The position numbers and the translations under genes are program-made. From Lucifuga dentata (taxonomy: Eukaryota > Chordata > Actinopteri > Ophidiiformes > Bythitidae), in NCBI GenBank assembly GCA_014773175.1, contig VXCM01000904.1, positions 248,001 to 312,000 on the forward strand: 64,000 bases of DNA, read 5' to 3'. This document shows, one piece after another, positions 47,210 to 60,237 of the stretch. The notes below the pieces were generated by a model. That model saw only the letters and a list, made by a program, of their open reading frames with translations, was not told where the DNA came from and did not search any database. Within the stretch, counting starts at the first letter, position 1; each line of letters opens with the position of its first letter.

Positions 47210-47790
47210 GACTGTTTGTGGGTTATTTAGGTACAAGACATAAGGCACCGTTATATCAGGATTATACTGATTTTAACCATCCACACGAGATGGTTAAAAT
47301 CAGCTTGTGCACACAATTGCTAATTAAGCGATGTTGCTTGCATACTCATTTACATCATTCTGGATGTGGCAATGTGAGGGCTGAAGATATAAATCATTCC
47401 AGGTCTGCACCTTTGAAATTACTTCCAGTTTTGCTCAACACTGTAAACAGACTTGGCACCACGGCAATAAATGAGGAGATCAGCTTTTTTTATGTTATGA
47501 AGACAAACAACAAGCAGCAGCAACAACAAAAATGGTACTTGAGGCCATTAAATGAATCCCGCCATGCTCTATCAGCTTCTCCTTGGTGCTTTCAGTAATT
47601 TTTCTGCTTATCACTGTCTCTGTGCTGCTGATGTAACAAAAGTTGACATTGCTGCTCCCATGATTTTACAGGTACTGCATCTTGTGAACGTATTAGTTCT
47701 TGAGGACGTGCACAACCAACACTTCACAAAAATGCAGGATATGCATGCCAGCCATAAGTATAACGCTTTCCTGAGAGCTTGGTGGTGAAT
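47210..47790. promoter_or_regulatory. Candidate regulatory block with a perfect hairpin
   Basis: Unique block. The arms CTGATTTTAACCATC (47267-47281) and GATGGTTAAAATCAG (47289-47303) pair perfectly over 15 bases with a 7-base loop. Next comes TTGCTAATTAAGC at 47318-47330, a homeodomain core. The arms are too short for a normal microRNA precursor. Confidence 0.38.
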
Positions 47791-48422
47791 AGTAAAGAGT
47801 TGCTACCACTGCCAAAGTTCAGCCCCACATAATTGTATGAGTCTAGAAATGACCATGGAGTTAAATTAACAGCTTTTTGACACAGTGTCAACAAAAACTG
47901 AACATTATAAGCTTCACAAAGGAAGGATTTATTGTAGGGCTGGTGCACTGGCATGCAATAAACTGTACAGGCATATCTAATAAACTGTAGAATAAAGCAT
48001 CTCTGTACGGGCTCACAGAAATTTTCACACATGCGTACTTTTACCTGCATATGCTCACACACACACACACAATCAGATGACTGAGTTCTCTTCCCTTAAT
48101 AAAGCACTGATTCAGCATAAGTATAACCATTGATTGGTGACTTAATTCCCCATTCAAATTATCATCTTGGGTCCCTATCCAAGGTTGACATGAGCCTTGA
48201 GCCTCAGTGAGACTAAATTATGCTCTACTCCCTGTTAACCACCGCCACTCCCCCCCCCGNCACACACACACACACACACATTCCCAGTTCCCCCATCTTT
48301 CTCCCCTGCATACCTCTCTCTGTGCAGCCCAGGTGCTGATACAAGCAGAAATCCTCCACGCCCCATCGCTCCCAGAACACATACACTCACGCACACATAC
48401 AAGCTTGCACACACAAGTACAC

Positions 48423-48461
<39 letters not shown>

Positions 48462-49170
48462 AACACACATCTCCATTCACTACACCTCTTCAGGAAAGCC
48501 AATGGGAGGCAGCACTCATCTCTACTTTACTTGCTGTGTTAGCATGGATGCAATATGAAACACAGGAACACTATAGTTTTTCTGTTAAGGGATGCAAGCT
48601 CTGCTCTGTTGAATGTGCTGTATGCTGCATGGCTGAAGTTGTCTTTGCAATGGAGTGAGGCGCGAGGGAGAAAATAGACATTATTACCGTGATGCATTGG
48701 TGGTTGTAGTCTTAAGTCACCCAAGGTTGTGGCCCTCCTCTCTCAATGAGGATGTAGTGGCCAGTAATGGTACTTTGTCAGTCCAAAGACAGAGACAGAG
48801 AGAGAAAGAGAGTGGTGGCGTAAGAAAAATAGTGTGCAGTAGAAGAGTGAAAGAGAGAGAAAGGCAGAATTAAAGAAATAAACAAGCAAGAGGAAGCACA
48901 AGAGGAAGAGGAAGAGTGGATTGAGTCTGCTATTGTCTCTGCTTCATCAATATCCTCTTATATAAATGTCAACTGTACCATTTCCCTTATCACTGTTTCA
49001 CCACTCCACTGGCTTTATCCTCTAGTACAAGGGGAGGGACATCACTCTCTCTCCCTCCCTCTCTCATCTCTCTTTATCGTTTTTCTCCCTCCCTACTCCC
49101 TAAATCGTTTTACTCTTTCTCCCCTTTTTTCTCGTTTCTCTTCACTCGTGTTTCTTTCCCATCCTCCTCA

Positions 49171-49204
<34 letters not shown>

Positions 49205-49265
49205 ACTCACTCTCTCTCTCTTTATGCGTGCTCTCTCTTTATCTTTCTTTATCTCTTTTTTCTTC
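47791..49265. other. Low-complexity intergenic stretch
   Basis: CA-rich DNA at 48260-48480 with an N at 48260 beside a C run, then GA-rich and CT-rich DNA at 48780-49240. No gene. Confidence 0.6.
48426..48457. repeat. (CA)n microsatellite
   Basis: About 16 CA units. Confidence 0.95.
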
Positions 49266-49269
49266 CCTC

Positions 49270-49460
49270 CCCCTGTCTCTTTTCCTCTCATGGCGATGCG
49301 TCACTAGCCTGCCCCCATGAAACAAGTCAATTTTCTGCCAGCTCGGCGGATGAATAAATCTCCCTGGCTCTGCTCAGAGCGATGGGCATATTTATCTAAG
49401 TGGAGTGTGTCCTCCTCGGCTCAACGCCACCGACTTCTCGTCTAAGGCCCCTTTTACAGG
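49270..49460. promoter_or_regulatory. Candidate conserved noncoding element
   Basis: Unique island between CT-rich and GA-rich low-complexity DNA, with CGATGCGTCAC near 49293 and CATATTTATC near 49388. Its sudden complexity between simple repeats suggests selection. Confidence 0.38.
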
Positions 49461-49699
49461 AGGAGAAGGAGATTGAGAGAGCATACTGTGAAGAAGAATG
49501 AAAGAGAAAGCAATTGCTAAGGAGGGACAGGAGAAGCAAAGGGGTACATGGAAGCACAAGTCAGGGGGAGAAAGGGGAGAAAAAAGTGGAAACAATGAGG
49601 ACACAGAAATGAAGCTGGAGGACAAAAGTGACAAGAGATCAAGGTGATGAGAGAGAGACTTAGGAGGTGGAAAAAAAATATGAAAAAGATGGATAGAGA

Positions 49700-49880
49700 G
49701 GGAAATAAAGGAGCTGCCTCTAATAAAGCCTATAAAGCAGCGCAGTGGAGAAGTGAGGCAGGAGCATTAGTTGAGGCTGCTCGGGCTTAAACGGCAGGAA
49801 CAGGCACAGATCTGGATGAATGGCGGCCCACCTCCTTAGGGCCATACTCATCCGTTAGGAGAAAAGAGAGACGGAGGTTA
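49700..49880. promoter_or_regulatory. Candidate conserved noncoding element
   Basis: Unique block with CTAATAAAGCCTATAAAGC near 49719 and GAGCATTAGTTGAGG near 49762. The flanks are purine-rich. Confidence 0.33.
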
Positions 49881-51155
49881 GTGTGAAAAATATTACACGG
49901 TATAAAGAGAGGAAGTGACAAAAGGCTGTAAAAGAAGAGAAAGGACGAGGTGAGACTAAAAATGATTTTTGATGGTGAAGATGTTGTGGTATTTTCCCTC
50001 TATAATGAAATCAGAAAGAGGAAGGCAGCAGCAGTGGACAGCAGATGCTGTGTTCCACTGATTAGCAGGATAATCAGCACAAGGTGAATTCATCTGGGCT
50101 CGACTGGTATCTCTTACATTTTTAATGCAGCGTTGTATTTTGCTCTGTAACAAGTCCTAAGATTTAAAAAGCTTTGGGCAATGGGGTATTTGGAGGAAGG
50201 AGGGGGGTCTTAGCATCTACTTGCCACAGCATTAAAGTAAAGTAAATAGCTGTTGTGTCTCATTACCATTCATTTTTAAAGGGGACTGTTATAATAATGA
50301 ATGCTTGTGCTATTTTCATTGTGTCCTCCTTCTTCAATATTAAGAAGAGTAATATTATCTTTCACGCTAGATAAAGTGCAGGCAAATATTTCCTTTGCAA
50401 TTAAAATGGTCAGTTTTGCTTATGCACAACAGTCGTCGTACAACACCAAGTTTTGGACTTAATTACCTACAATAACAATGTGATATATTGGGTATACGGA
50501 GCTTTACTGGGAGAGCATGATATGAAACAAGACGCTTTTAATAAACTCATAAAGACAAGCCCAAGCACTGTGGAGCATATAATGAGTGTGTGTGTGTGTG
50601 GGAGTGTGCAGTCTTTAATTTCTTCGCACACACCAAAAGACACCTGCATATAATCACACACACAAAAACTCACATGCTTCACAAGAAAACACATAGAGAT
50701 TTTAGAAAACAAGCTTTCTTATTGTTCATAAAGGTTTTTGATCCCAATGCAAAACGAACCATCTTGAGTTTGTGGAACCAGTTAGTTTTCTGAAAGAAAA
50801 AAAAAAACATCTTTTTCAATTATATTATGGTCAAAGGTCAAGAATGTGGCTCACCCTTTTTTGCCCCAGGTTTCCTCTGTTTATGTTATTACTGATGGTT
50901 ATTACCATTAATGGTTTTATAGAGGATTCCATCAAATCCTTTTAAATTGGTTGTAAAATTCATGCTGATTCTGTTAAATCTGTTGTGGCAGATGCTGAAT
51001 TAAGACATCAGGCTGTGTAAGAAGATTTTTATTTTAACATTAGAAGAATATAAGTGCATTCTCCCCTGAACTTAATTTTCACACATTAAAGTAAAATACA
51101 ATTGTTTATTATCACAGAAGCATAACCTGACAGCACATATTTTTCTTTCACATTT
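49881..51155. other. Intergenic, no gene
   Basis: Unique AT-rich DNA. The CA/GT text near 50585-50690 gives spurious frames. Confidence 0.5.
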
Positions 51156-51159
51156 TAAA

Positions 51160-51560
51160 TGTTACATGTTTAATAACGCATACAGAGTGCCACGTGTAAT
51201 ATTTATGCTGTCACTGCATTAGCATGATGAATGTCGACACTTTTCATTAGAGACAAATGAAAGCTATTCTGACACAATTATGGCAATAACAATAACAGCA
51301 CTGTGTGAGCCGTTCCATGATTGATAATACTGCAGGGGGGGATTCAGTGGTGTTGGGCTTAACCAGGCTTTCCCTGAGGGGTTTTCCCTTGGTATTAGTC
51401 AGACAAATCCCTTTGTCAACCTCTCCCCTCGCCATTTTTATTCATAAGCATTTGGCCCTAAGAAAGACATCAAACCAAGAATACAACAAGAGGTCAACAT
51501 CGTCTTTGCGCAATGTTAACCTCTGCATTGATGAAGCTAATTCACATTTCCTCAGTCCAG
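51160..51560. promoter_or_regulatory. Strong candidate enhancer block
   Basis: About 400 bp of unique, complex sequence. Motifs seen: CCACGTGTAATATTTATG near 51191, GCATTAGCATGATG near 51217, AACAATAACAGC near 51288 (SOX-like) and ATGATTGATAATAC near 51317. A plus-strand frame crosses it but runs into a GT microsatellite and has no exon-like ends. Confidence 0.45.
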
Positions 51561-51960
51561 CCTACGGGGGTGAGGAGATGAGGGGATGGAGGAACAGAGG
51601 GAGGCAGCATGGGGTGTGCATGTGTGTATGGATATGTGTGTGTGTGCGTGTGTGTGTGTGTGTCTGCTTGTGCTGCTCTGTGTGTCAGCAGCCACTTTGT
51701 AGAGTGTATCCTTCTTGACCTGGGCCCCTCCACATGGGGTTTGTATTGATAGTGTTTGCTGAAAGGAGGGGAAAGTGAATGTTGTCCCAGCTCATTGTCA
51801 TGACAATGGGGGCATATGGTTGTGTGTGTGTGTTGGTGTATGGCCACGGCAGCCACCATATTCTTCTGTGCAGGGTCACCAGGTGTTTCATGAACGGACC
51901 CACTGAGAGTCGACAAATCATACACCAAAGCCACAGAATGGCTCGTGGCTTTGCTTTCCC

Positions 51961-51963
51961 CTC

Positions 51964-52032
<69 letters not shown>
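51961..52032. repeat. (CT)n microsatellite
   Basis: About 35 CT units with a few breaks. Confidence 0.95.
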
Positions 52033-53025
52033 GAGATCTGATCAAAATTTGATTTTATTTAAAGAGCTGGAAAGTAACTAAGTGCATTTAGTCAAGTACA
52101 CAGGTTCAATTCTGAGGTATTGACACATTATTTGACTTTTTCTATTTTTCCATTTTTTAATTTTTCAATTTCAATATTCAGAGGAGAAAATGGTCCTTTT
52201 TACAATACATTTAACAGCTGTAGCTTTACTTTGCATATTTAGAATTTCTATTACATGAGTTAATCATAAGATAAACATAATAAGATAATTTTAAAAAAAT
52301 ACCACTAAGGCCGCTTTTTCTTTCTTTCCTTCATTCCTTTATATTTCCATTTCTTTATATCTTTTTCTTTTCTTTTCTTCCTTTATTTGTTCCTTCTGTC
52401 CATTTTTTTTTTTTTTTTNTTTTGTTTTTTTTTTTGTTCCTTCCTTCTAGGGCAGTCATGAAAGGGGGGAGGAACCCTAAATGATTCAGAGGGTCCACAG
52501 GATAGATTGGAACGTGCCTGGGATTATAGATATTTAATGTGTCACAGGTCTTACAGTAATTGGGGCCCAAATTCCTAGTGCCACTGCTGGTTCATTCCTT
52601 CCTTCCTTTTATGCGTTCCTTTCTTCTTTCCTTATTTCCTTTTCTCTTTGATCAGCTGATCCTATTGGATAAATAACTTTGTAGGTTTCAATTTCTGAGA
52701 TTTTTCATGATTATATTATGTAATACTTAACCACTCTGAAGGTAACCATTCATTCCACTGAGTAAATTTTACTGCCAAATCATAAGTTATGCTAGCATTT
52801 ACATACAGCAAATAAAGAATTTGGATAAGTGCATCACTGCTGGTTATTTATTAATTGTTATACACCCTCAGCCACCTAGCATTCCCATATATAACAAACC
52901 AGATGAATGTCAATGAGAGTCACTATTCACTGTCAGTTAGCCAACAGCTAAACTTTGTTTATCCTCCTAATCACTGAGCTAACCACAATCACATTCTAAA
53001 AACCCCACAGAGAACAAGAGAATGA
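52033..53025. other. Intergenic, T-rich tracts
   Basis: TTCC/TTTC-rich DNA at 52315-52445 with an N at 52419, then unique DNA. No gene. Confidence 0.5.
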
Positions 53026-53029
53026 AAAT

Positions 53030-53220
53030 AACCTGATGTAGTCGTATCCCCTCCCACACAAAGCTACTTCTTCTGTCATGAATAGTCAGCTCCACCCTAA
53101 TGACTATTCAATACAGTCTGCAGGCTGCAGATGAACAGCCAATCCACAGCAGCATCTGCTGTGGGCCTAACTCGCCAGACGCCAGCCTTGTAAGAGGGCC
53201 ATTGCAGGCTAATTGAAAGA
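53030..53220. promoter_or_regulatory. Candidate conserved noncoding element
   Basis: Unique block left of a GT microsatellite, with CCCTAATGACTATTC near 53095 and GCAGGCTAATTGAAAG near 53203. Confidence 0.33.
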
Positions 53221-53236
53221 CAGAGGCCATCTCTCA

Positions 53237-53238
<2 letters not shown>

Positions 53239-53291
<53 letters not shown>
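53239..53291. repeat. (GT)n microsatellite
   Basis: About 26 GT units. Confidence 0.95.
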
Positions 53292-54589
53292 GAATTGTCT
53301 TAATGTATGCTGAGAGAGAGGAAAATAACCGACAAAGGATGAAGATGGAGAGGAAGGGAGAGAAAGAAAGATGGAGAACGAGAGACAGAAAAAGAGAGAG
53401 ACATTACATTCCACTTCTCATGAAAAGAACAGCTGACCTGTCAGTGTTTCTTCCCATGTGGCCATATTGCAAAAGCCCCTATGGGCATTGAATGAACACA
53501 ACTCAAACCTCCTCCATGTAATTAGACTGGCCCTGTGCTCTTACCTTATTTTAAATACATGTTTGAATTATACAGGCGATCATTTGGTTAAAAAGATAGA
53601 GTATGCTACTGCATCATTCAAACATTTATGCAACTGACTATCAAAAAGGATCATGGGTAACAGAGTAGGATATCTTATAATGCAACAAATAATGATATAT
53701 TTCATAAAAATCCAGTTGATCTATAATTTTACATAGCAGTAATCAACAGAATTGCATCTGGTATTTACACTTCTGACTGTGACAAATTAGATTTCTATTG
53801 TTTTCCACCTCCAGCTCTCTTTATCCTGCCTTGTAAATCTTTGCTTCAAACAAAAAACAGTCTTTCCAAACAAAAACTATAAAGGATTGCTGTCATAATT
53901 CTCCACAGTTCTCCTCTGGCAGTTTTTATTACCAAAGTGAATAATATTTTCAATCCCGAATAACACAATCCTTCAGCATCACTGCCTACTGTGTTTATGT
54001 GGTGAAGTACAGCTGAGAAGGAAGGACCATTAAAATGAAGCACTGTCTGATGCTGTGCTGTAGGAGGGATTCATCAGAGGCCTGCGGTAGATAATGGCAA
54101 ATATTTTTACTTGGAAGCATCAGGAAAAGCTCAGGACTGGAATTTGCTATCAATCCTAAACGGAATGACAGGTTTTTAAATGCAAAATTTAAATTAAAGT
54201 TATTAGCAGTCCCAGCTTTACCATCACATTTTAAAATCAGTCTCTGCTAATAGAACTACATAAACAAGCCTATATAATTCAGATTCAGACATTTAATCAT
54301 TTCAGTTTGCACACAGCATTTGGTGTTAAGCTGAAAAAACACATTTTTGGTTTGTATTGTCAACAAAACATGAATGTAAAAGCTGCCAGTTGTGCAGTCT
54401 GAAAAGTGACTTTTCACTTGTCAAATTAGAATTTTCAAGTAAGTTTTGTGAAATTATGCTTGGAAAAAATTATGCTTAATATTTGTGACAGAAACAAGAT
54501 TTTAGGTGGTAAATAAACACGGAACCAAATTTTAAAAAAAGAATTAAATTGCAGGGACGACATTTTCAATTGCACATAGCAGTAAAGTC

Positions 54590-54656
<67 letters not shown>

Positions 54657-55775
54657 TCAAAAACATTTATTGGGCCTATAATGAGACATATTTGTACAGT
54701 TAACTTGTTTTTATGAAAGCTTGACATCACCACTTCAACAAAAACTGGAAGCATTCTGGGCGCCCCAGTTCCACCAATGCTTGTAGAATCAATTGTTTCT
54801 TTTATTGCATCTACATTATGACATTGTTGTAAAAACATGCACATTAACCCTTCCAATGAACTTGTGTGTTAAGAGGTTACATGTAAGAGAGCAAAGTTTG
54901 AAAGAATAAATGAAAGTGAGGTAAAACACATTTTCAGAGGAGAGTTAGTGGTTAATACAGCTTACTGATAGCACCCATTCTGTGTGGTCTGGACCTGTGT
55001 TTGCTCCAGAGAAAACCCCTGATAGAAAGTGAAACCCTCCAAATGCTGCATAATGTGCAGGTTTGCAGCTGGCACAGACTCACCGATTCTGATTTGCAGT
55101 AGCCACATATGTGCTGTTTCAAAGTGTACATTCTGTAAATTAGGAATGCTTATGTTCAGGCTGCGCCAACAATGGTGAACAGGCCCCAAACCACACCAGT
55201 ACAATCAGGGGCGTGAAACCAGTCTGTTCCTGTCTGGCAGCTAACAGTGTGAGTGGAACAACTGTTTCACCAGGTGAGACGCAGGGTATTGATCTTTTGG
55301 GTTCAGGTTCAATATTTGTTGTCATTATAAGAAAACCGATGTTGGCACACTCTCACCATAAAGCCTTTGGTGTCAAATCGTTTACAGAGTGAACAGTTCT
55401 TTATTGTGTCCGTGTGGTTTTAGCAGCAATGATATTTTGTGTTGCTACCACCAGAGAGCCATGAAAGGTTTCTTTAAGGAGAGAGAATGCTGCATTATGC
55501 GCTCCACATGGGGTAACTTCTGTGCTTCTTGCATTTCTAGAGACTGTGCACCTGTTTTTGCTTTTTCCTGCATGAATTCATGAATGGTAATGTATTTACC
55601 ATTGCATTCATTAGACTTTTTTTTTTTTCTTTGTAGTATTTTCAAGCTATAAAAACAACTCAAACTGCTTGTCTTACAATAGATTATTCTCAGTTTGGAG
55701 TGCAGATGACCCATCTGTCAAATCTTACAAGATCCTCATAAAAATCAAATCAAAAAGCTCCCAACCCTGACGAAA
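53292..55775. other. Intergenic, no gene
   Basis: Purine-rich DNA to 53405, then AT-rich unique DNA with an (ATAG)n array at 54591-54656. Nothing coding recognised. Confidence 0.5.
54591..54656. repeat. (GATA)n microsatellite
   Basis: About 16 perfect tetranucleotide units. Confidence 0.95.
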
Positions 55776-55779
55776 ACCC

Positions 55780-56030
55780 AGTGGTGTTCACATGTAACAC
55801 AGTGATAACGGTGCTGCATTTGATGGTGTGTTGCAGCAGCACTGGCACTGCACTGCGAGGCAGGAACGCTGCTCCATCAGGGATTTGTCAGAGGCCAGTT
55901 ATTACATTTCTGCTCACATAAAATATGGCTGCCTCTCCAGAGAGCCAACTGCCAGATAAATCCACTCTTCTCCAACCAGAGCAGCCTCATGATGAAACCA
56001 TCCAATGATGTAGACTACCACAGTGACTGA
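55780..56030. promoter_or_regulatory. Candidate conserved noncoding element
   Basis: Unique, more balanced in base content than its flanks, with CAGATAAATCC near 55953 and CATCCAATGATG near 56001. Confidence 0.3.
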
Positions 56031-57400
56031 CCTCTGGTAATAGCATGTGATTTATACAGTACATGTTCTAAACTGAGAGACACATCCAAGCTAGGCTATC
56101 TTGATCTCTATCTATATCTGGTGTTGTAGGAGATAACTGGCCTTTGGGAGATGGAGAGAGACATGACACCCATCTTTGGGGTCTCACAAAATGGCAACAA
56201 TGTGGATAGTTTCCCCTGCAGCTGTCTAATCAGAGTCTAAGCCTGCAGTGAGAGCTGTGTCTCCTCCTGCATGAGGTCACTAATACCTATTGCAGAATGG
56301 CACTTTAAGCTAACAGAACACCGCATGAAGGCCTAAATCAACATCTGGTTGGGAATAAAGAAGACCGCTTGTGTTCAGTTCTGAAGATACAATAAGTGAC
56401 AGATTACGGATGCGTTAGCTAGATTTTGTTCCAGCACACAGTTGATCTCTCAATGCTGGTTTGTGGTAAACGAGTCATAGAGTACAGAAAACAAACGAAA
56501 TACATCCAGCTTGTAGATACGCGATGATTCCTTCATTCCTTCTTAATTGTTTCATGGACTTCAAATTTGTTGATTTGTAGAAAGATTAGGACAGATTTAT
56601 TGATATTAGAATGAATATCTGCAAGAAGCCAAGCAACTTATTAATCAGCCAAAACCTTTGATGTCAGTCCATTAGTTATTATGGAAGAAAATACACAACT
56701 AAATATTGTATCAGACTGAGTGATTTTCCAGATGTGTTTAAAGGAGACATTCAGATGTGGCCCTTATTGTCCCCTGCCAGGAAATGTCTCCTGCACAGGT
56801 TAAGCTCTGCAGCCAAAGGAGAACTGAGAGGCAGACAGTATCATTGACCTTGGCAAGTGAGACACAAATTATGAGACACAACTACAAATATCTGTCTTTA
56901 ATAAACAGGCAGGAGCAGCAGCCTTCCTATAACTCTATGTGGCTGTTTTACAATATGAACTTTTCCTCAGTTTTTACTTTTTCTAAAAATCAAAGCAGAA
57001 TTGTCAAATAAATAGTTCCCATTTTCTTCTGCGTGTTCCCACCATGACTCAGTGTGGGACTTTATTGTGTTTTAATTATTAGTTTAAAATATGTCCAGAG
57101 AAGACTTTTGTGGTTTCATTTACTGTTTTAAAAGACTAAGTTAAATTCGTGAATTCAATTAAGTGACTAAAAATTACTATAAATGTGTCATATATGCACT
57201 GAAACAACTCATTACTAATTTACTACATTTAGGAGTAGTAAATATTATATTATATTCTAAAAACTGCTATTTTTACAGTTAAAGCTAAATTGTGTTTGCC
57301 TTATATGTGCCATTATAAATCAATGACTTACAGCAAATTTGACTGTCACTATACGTATTATTAATTTTTGTTTGAATTTTATTTTTTCTTTGTATATTAT

Positions 57401-57403
57401 TTT

Positions 57404-57447
<44 letters not shown>
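57401..57447. repeat. (TTTC)n microsatellite
   Basis: About 11 units. Confidence 0.95.
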
Positions 57448-58197
57448 TTTTTTATTATTTATTTATTTATTTTATTTCCATTTGTACTCATTTATCTGTC
57501 TTTCTGCTTATTTTTGAATCACTGTCTGTCCAAGAAAAACGAAATGTTTCAAGTCCTCATGGGGGGAAACTTCACACATCATCTTGATGTTTTGCTGCTG
57601 AATCTTGCTAAATGTGAGAGAAACAAAAAGTATAAAACAAATAAAGTTTCCCGTGAAATCAGATCTGACCCTAAAAGTGTCTCGATAGGCTTTTCTTTTT
57701 TTTTTTTTNTTTTTTTTTTTTACCCTCTTATGAGTTAAATTGGACTTTTGGAAACCTGACAGACTGTAAGATCTCTTGCTTTCCTTTATAAGCGCATTCA
57801 TTAACTGTTTATCCAAATAAAGTTCAAATGACAAGTTAATGAGCTGTTTTTTTGTTTTGTTTTTTAACAAAACACATATAAGCGGAGGAAAGATAAAATC
57901 ACTCTGTTATAAGAACAAAAGTTCGTCTGTGCAGCACTTTTTTTTTCTTTTTTTTTTTGAGTTTTTTGTTTTATGTCCTCTGTTTGTTGCCTTCATATCA
58001 ATAATTTGGTTTTCATATTATTGCTTATGGCCTGAATAACCTCAGATCTCTCTGACCATTTAGCTTATAAAAATATAGTCCTGAATGTGATCATATATTC
58101 CGTTTCTATGATTAATACACGAATTGAAGATATTGGAAACATTTTAGCCTTTTTTTTTTTTTTTAGAAATGGTACAAAAATCACACCACCATTACAT

Positions 58198-58240
58198 CTC
58201 TCTCTCTCTCTCTCTCTCTCTCCCTCTCTCTCTCTCTCTC
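58198..58240. repeat. (CT)n microsatellite
   Basis: About 21 CT units with one CCC break. Confidence 0.95.
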
Positions 58241-58484
58241 TGACATACTGTCGTCACTCTGTTGATGTTTTATTTTTTGTCTGGCAGCTCCATCAATGAA
58301 GCAGATTTGACACCAGTGTGACGTCTCCGGTTTGATGTATTACAATAGCTAATAGCTAATCTTTATGATATCAAACTGAAGCATAACGAAACACTGACAT
58401 TCATTTTGAACACACATAGACCTCAATAAATACAATATTTTAACGATAAGACAACAATGTCAATATGAAACGTTGTCAACGATG

Positions 58485-58485
58485 A

Positions 58486-58540
<55 letters not shown>

Positions 58541-58565
58541 GCTTGAATGTAATTTTAAAAGTCAN

Positions 58566-58608
<43 letters not shown>

Positions 58609-58632
58609 GCTTGAATGTAATTTTAAAAGTCA
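58485..58632. repeat. (AAT)n microsatellite with a 67-bp duplicated join
   Basis: 58498-58564 and 58566-58632 are the same (AAT array plus AGCTTGAATGTAATTTTAAA), with one N at 58565. Confidence 0.9.
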
Positions 58633-58739
58633 TTTGAGAAGCCATAATCCATCTACAGAAAAATTTAAATTATTACAGATTTTCTGTTCATCACCATTTC
58701 AAAGCAGTTTATTTTGATCGAAAAAAATACATTTTTTTC

Positions 58740-59231
58740 TCACTGTTCTGGGCAGAATAAATTCGTTTTCATATGCAAATAGCCCGTCGGTAATTTTTCC
58801 AAAGATCACCAAAATAAACCCATCATGTCAACCCTTGAGGACGCGGGGAAATTTGATAGGAGATGAAAAATCTCTCAGATGATATAAAAGGCCCCTTTCG
58901 TCTGAGTTATGGCCCGCGTTTGGCGTTGCTGAGAGGAATGCATGCTGCTCCTTCTCTCCCGCCCCATAGGGGGAATCATCAGAGCTGATATATGGCTCAG
59001 CTCTACATTACCTTTACAAAACAAAGGATCATCCACGCTTTTGGTCGATCAGAATATCCTTTGACTAGCTGCGGCATCTAAAATAACCCTCTGTCCACGT
59101 GTCTTTTTTTTATGAACACATCCGGATAATCCAAATAGGCTACTTTTAAATACAGGTGAGACTGAAAAGAAAATAGAAAGACTAACTCCTGAAACTCAAG
59201 CTTAAATACGCTTAAATAGGCTACGGATTGC

Positions 59232-59298
<67 letters not shown>

Positions 59299-59824
59299 AT
59301 CTCTCCTCTTCTCATTTACCTCACACACATACCTATTCTGGTATCTCACCACCCGACTAAATTAGACCAAAGATGATAAGAGCACAAAGCATTATAATTC
59401 CGCCGGGCTCCTCCTCCTTCCAGCCATGCGTCCTAATTAATGGGACACCCCCAGTCGCAAAACGCCCCGCACTGGACTGCAACATAGTCAAAGAGTGAAA
59501 GGGAAGAGGGCGAAAGTGCCACTGGAGATAATTGATTACCTCCCAATCAATGCTAACTTGTTAGTAATCGTCAACTCTTTGGACCTCGCCATTTTCAGGG
59601 AGGCATCTCACTCCTCCGGACTTGCTGCTCCAAAGGATCGACAGTTTCAAGACATCCCATGTTGGAATAAGGTTTTCTTTTATTTGTTCGTTTTTCTCTC
59701 CTACTTATCTGTGTGTTTTAAGTCAGAACTGTTATGTGACTTTTTTTTTTTCCTCGATAACCGTTTTCATTTTGAACCGCTGATATTTCACTGAAGTAAT
59801 ATAGAGTAGTGCGTAAAACCAATG
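58740..59824 (+). promoter_or_regulatory. lbx1 upstream region (promoter and 5' leader)
   Basis: Unique sequence up to the lbx1 start codon, broken by a (CT)n run at 59236-59306. A TATAAAAG box lies at 58883-58890. If used, it would give a leader of about 900 bases, so other starts are possible. The paired-class P2 palindrome TAATTGATTA lies at 59529-59538, and TCCTAATTAATGG near 59430. The transcription start cannot be fixed from sequence. Confidence 0.45.
59236..59306. repeat. (CT)n microsatellite upstream of lbx1
   Basis: About 33 CT units with small breaks, some 520 bp before the lbx1 start codon. Confidence 0.95.
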
Positions 59825-60149
59825 ATGACATCCAAAGAAGTGGCCAAATGTGATGCAGTGGAGAACAGGAGGCGAAGTCCACTGGACCAATTGCCGCCTC
59901 CTGCCAACTCCAACAAGCCGCTGACCCCCTTCAGCATCGAGGACATCCTCAATAAACCCTCCGTGAAACGAAGTTACACGATTTGTGGCACAGCACATCT
60001 GATTTCTTCCTCTGAGAAGCACCGTCCATCCAGCATCCCGCTGTCCAGCCGGGCTCTGCTCACCCAAACCTCCCCGCTCTGCGCGCTGGAGGAGCTGGCC
60101 AGCAAGACCTTCAAAGGGCTGGAAGTCAGCGTTTTACAGGCTGCGGAAG
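59825..60149 (+). CDS. lbx1: lbx1 exon 1
   Basis: Encodes residues 1-108 and the first base of codon 109, ending GCGGAAG before a GTAATC donor. It holds the eh1-like motif and the conserved block before the homeodomain. Another ATG lies directly upstream at 59822, in the same frame. Confidence 0.96.
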
Positions 60150-60205
60150 GTAATCACACCCAATATGCTGCGACTTAGAGATGCTGTTTTTTTTTTTTTN
60201 TTTTT

Positions 60206-60237
<32 letters not shown>

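Larger units (their letters stand above)
56031..58735. other. Intergenic, no gene
   Basis: AT-rich DNA with (TTTC)n at 57401-57447, (CT)n at 58198-58240, T tracts with an N at 57709, and an AAT array at 58485-58608 broken by a duplicated join at 58565. Confidence 0.55.

Noticed and set aside
59495..59794. 99-codon upstream open frame before lbx1
   Set aside because: It starts with GTG, not ATG, shows no known motif and is probably chance.
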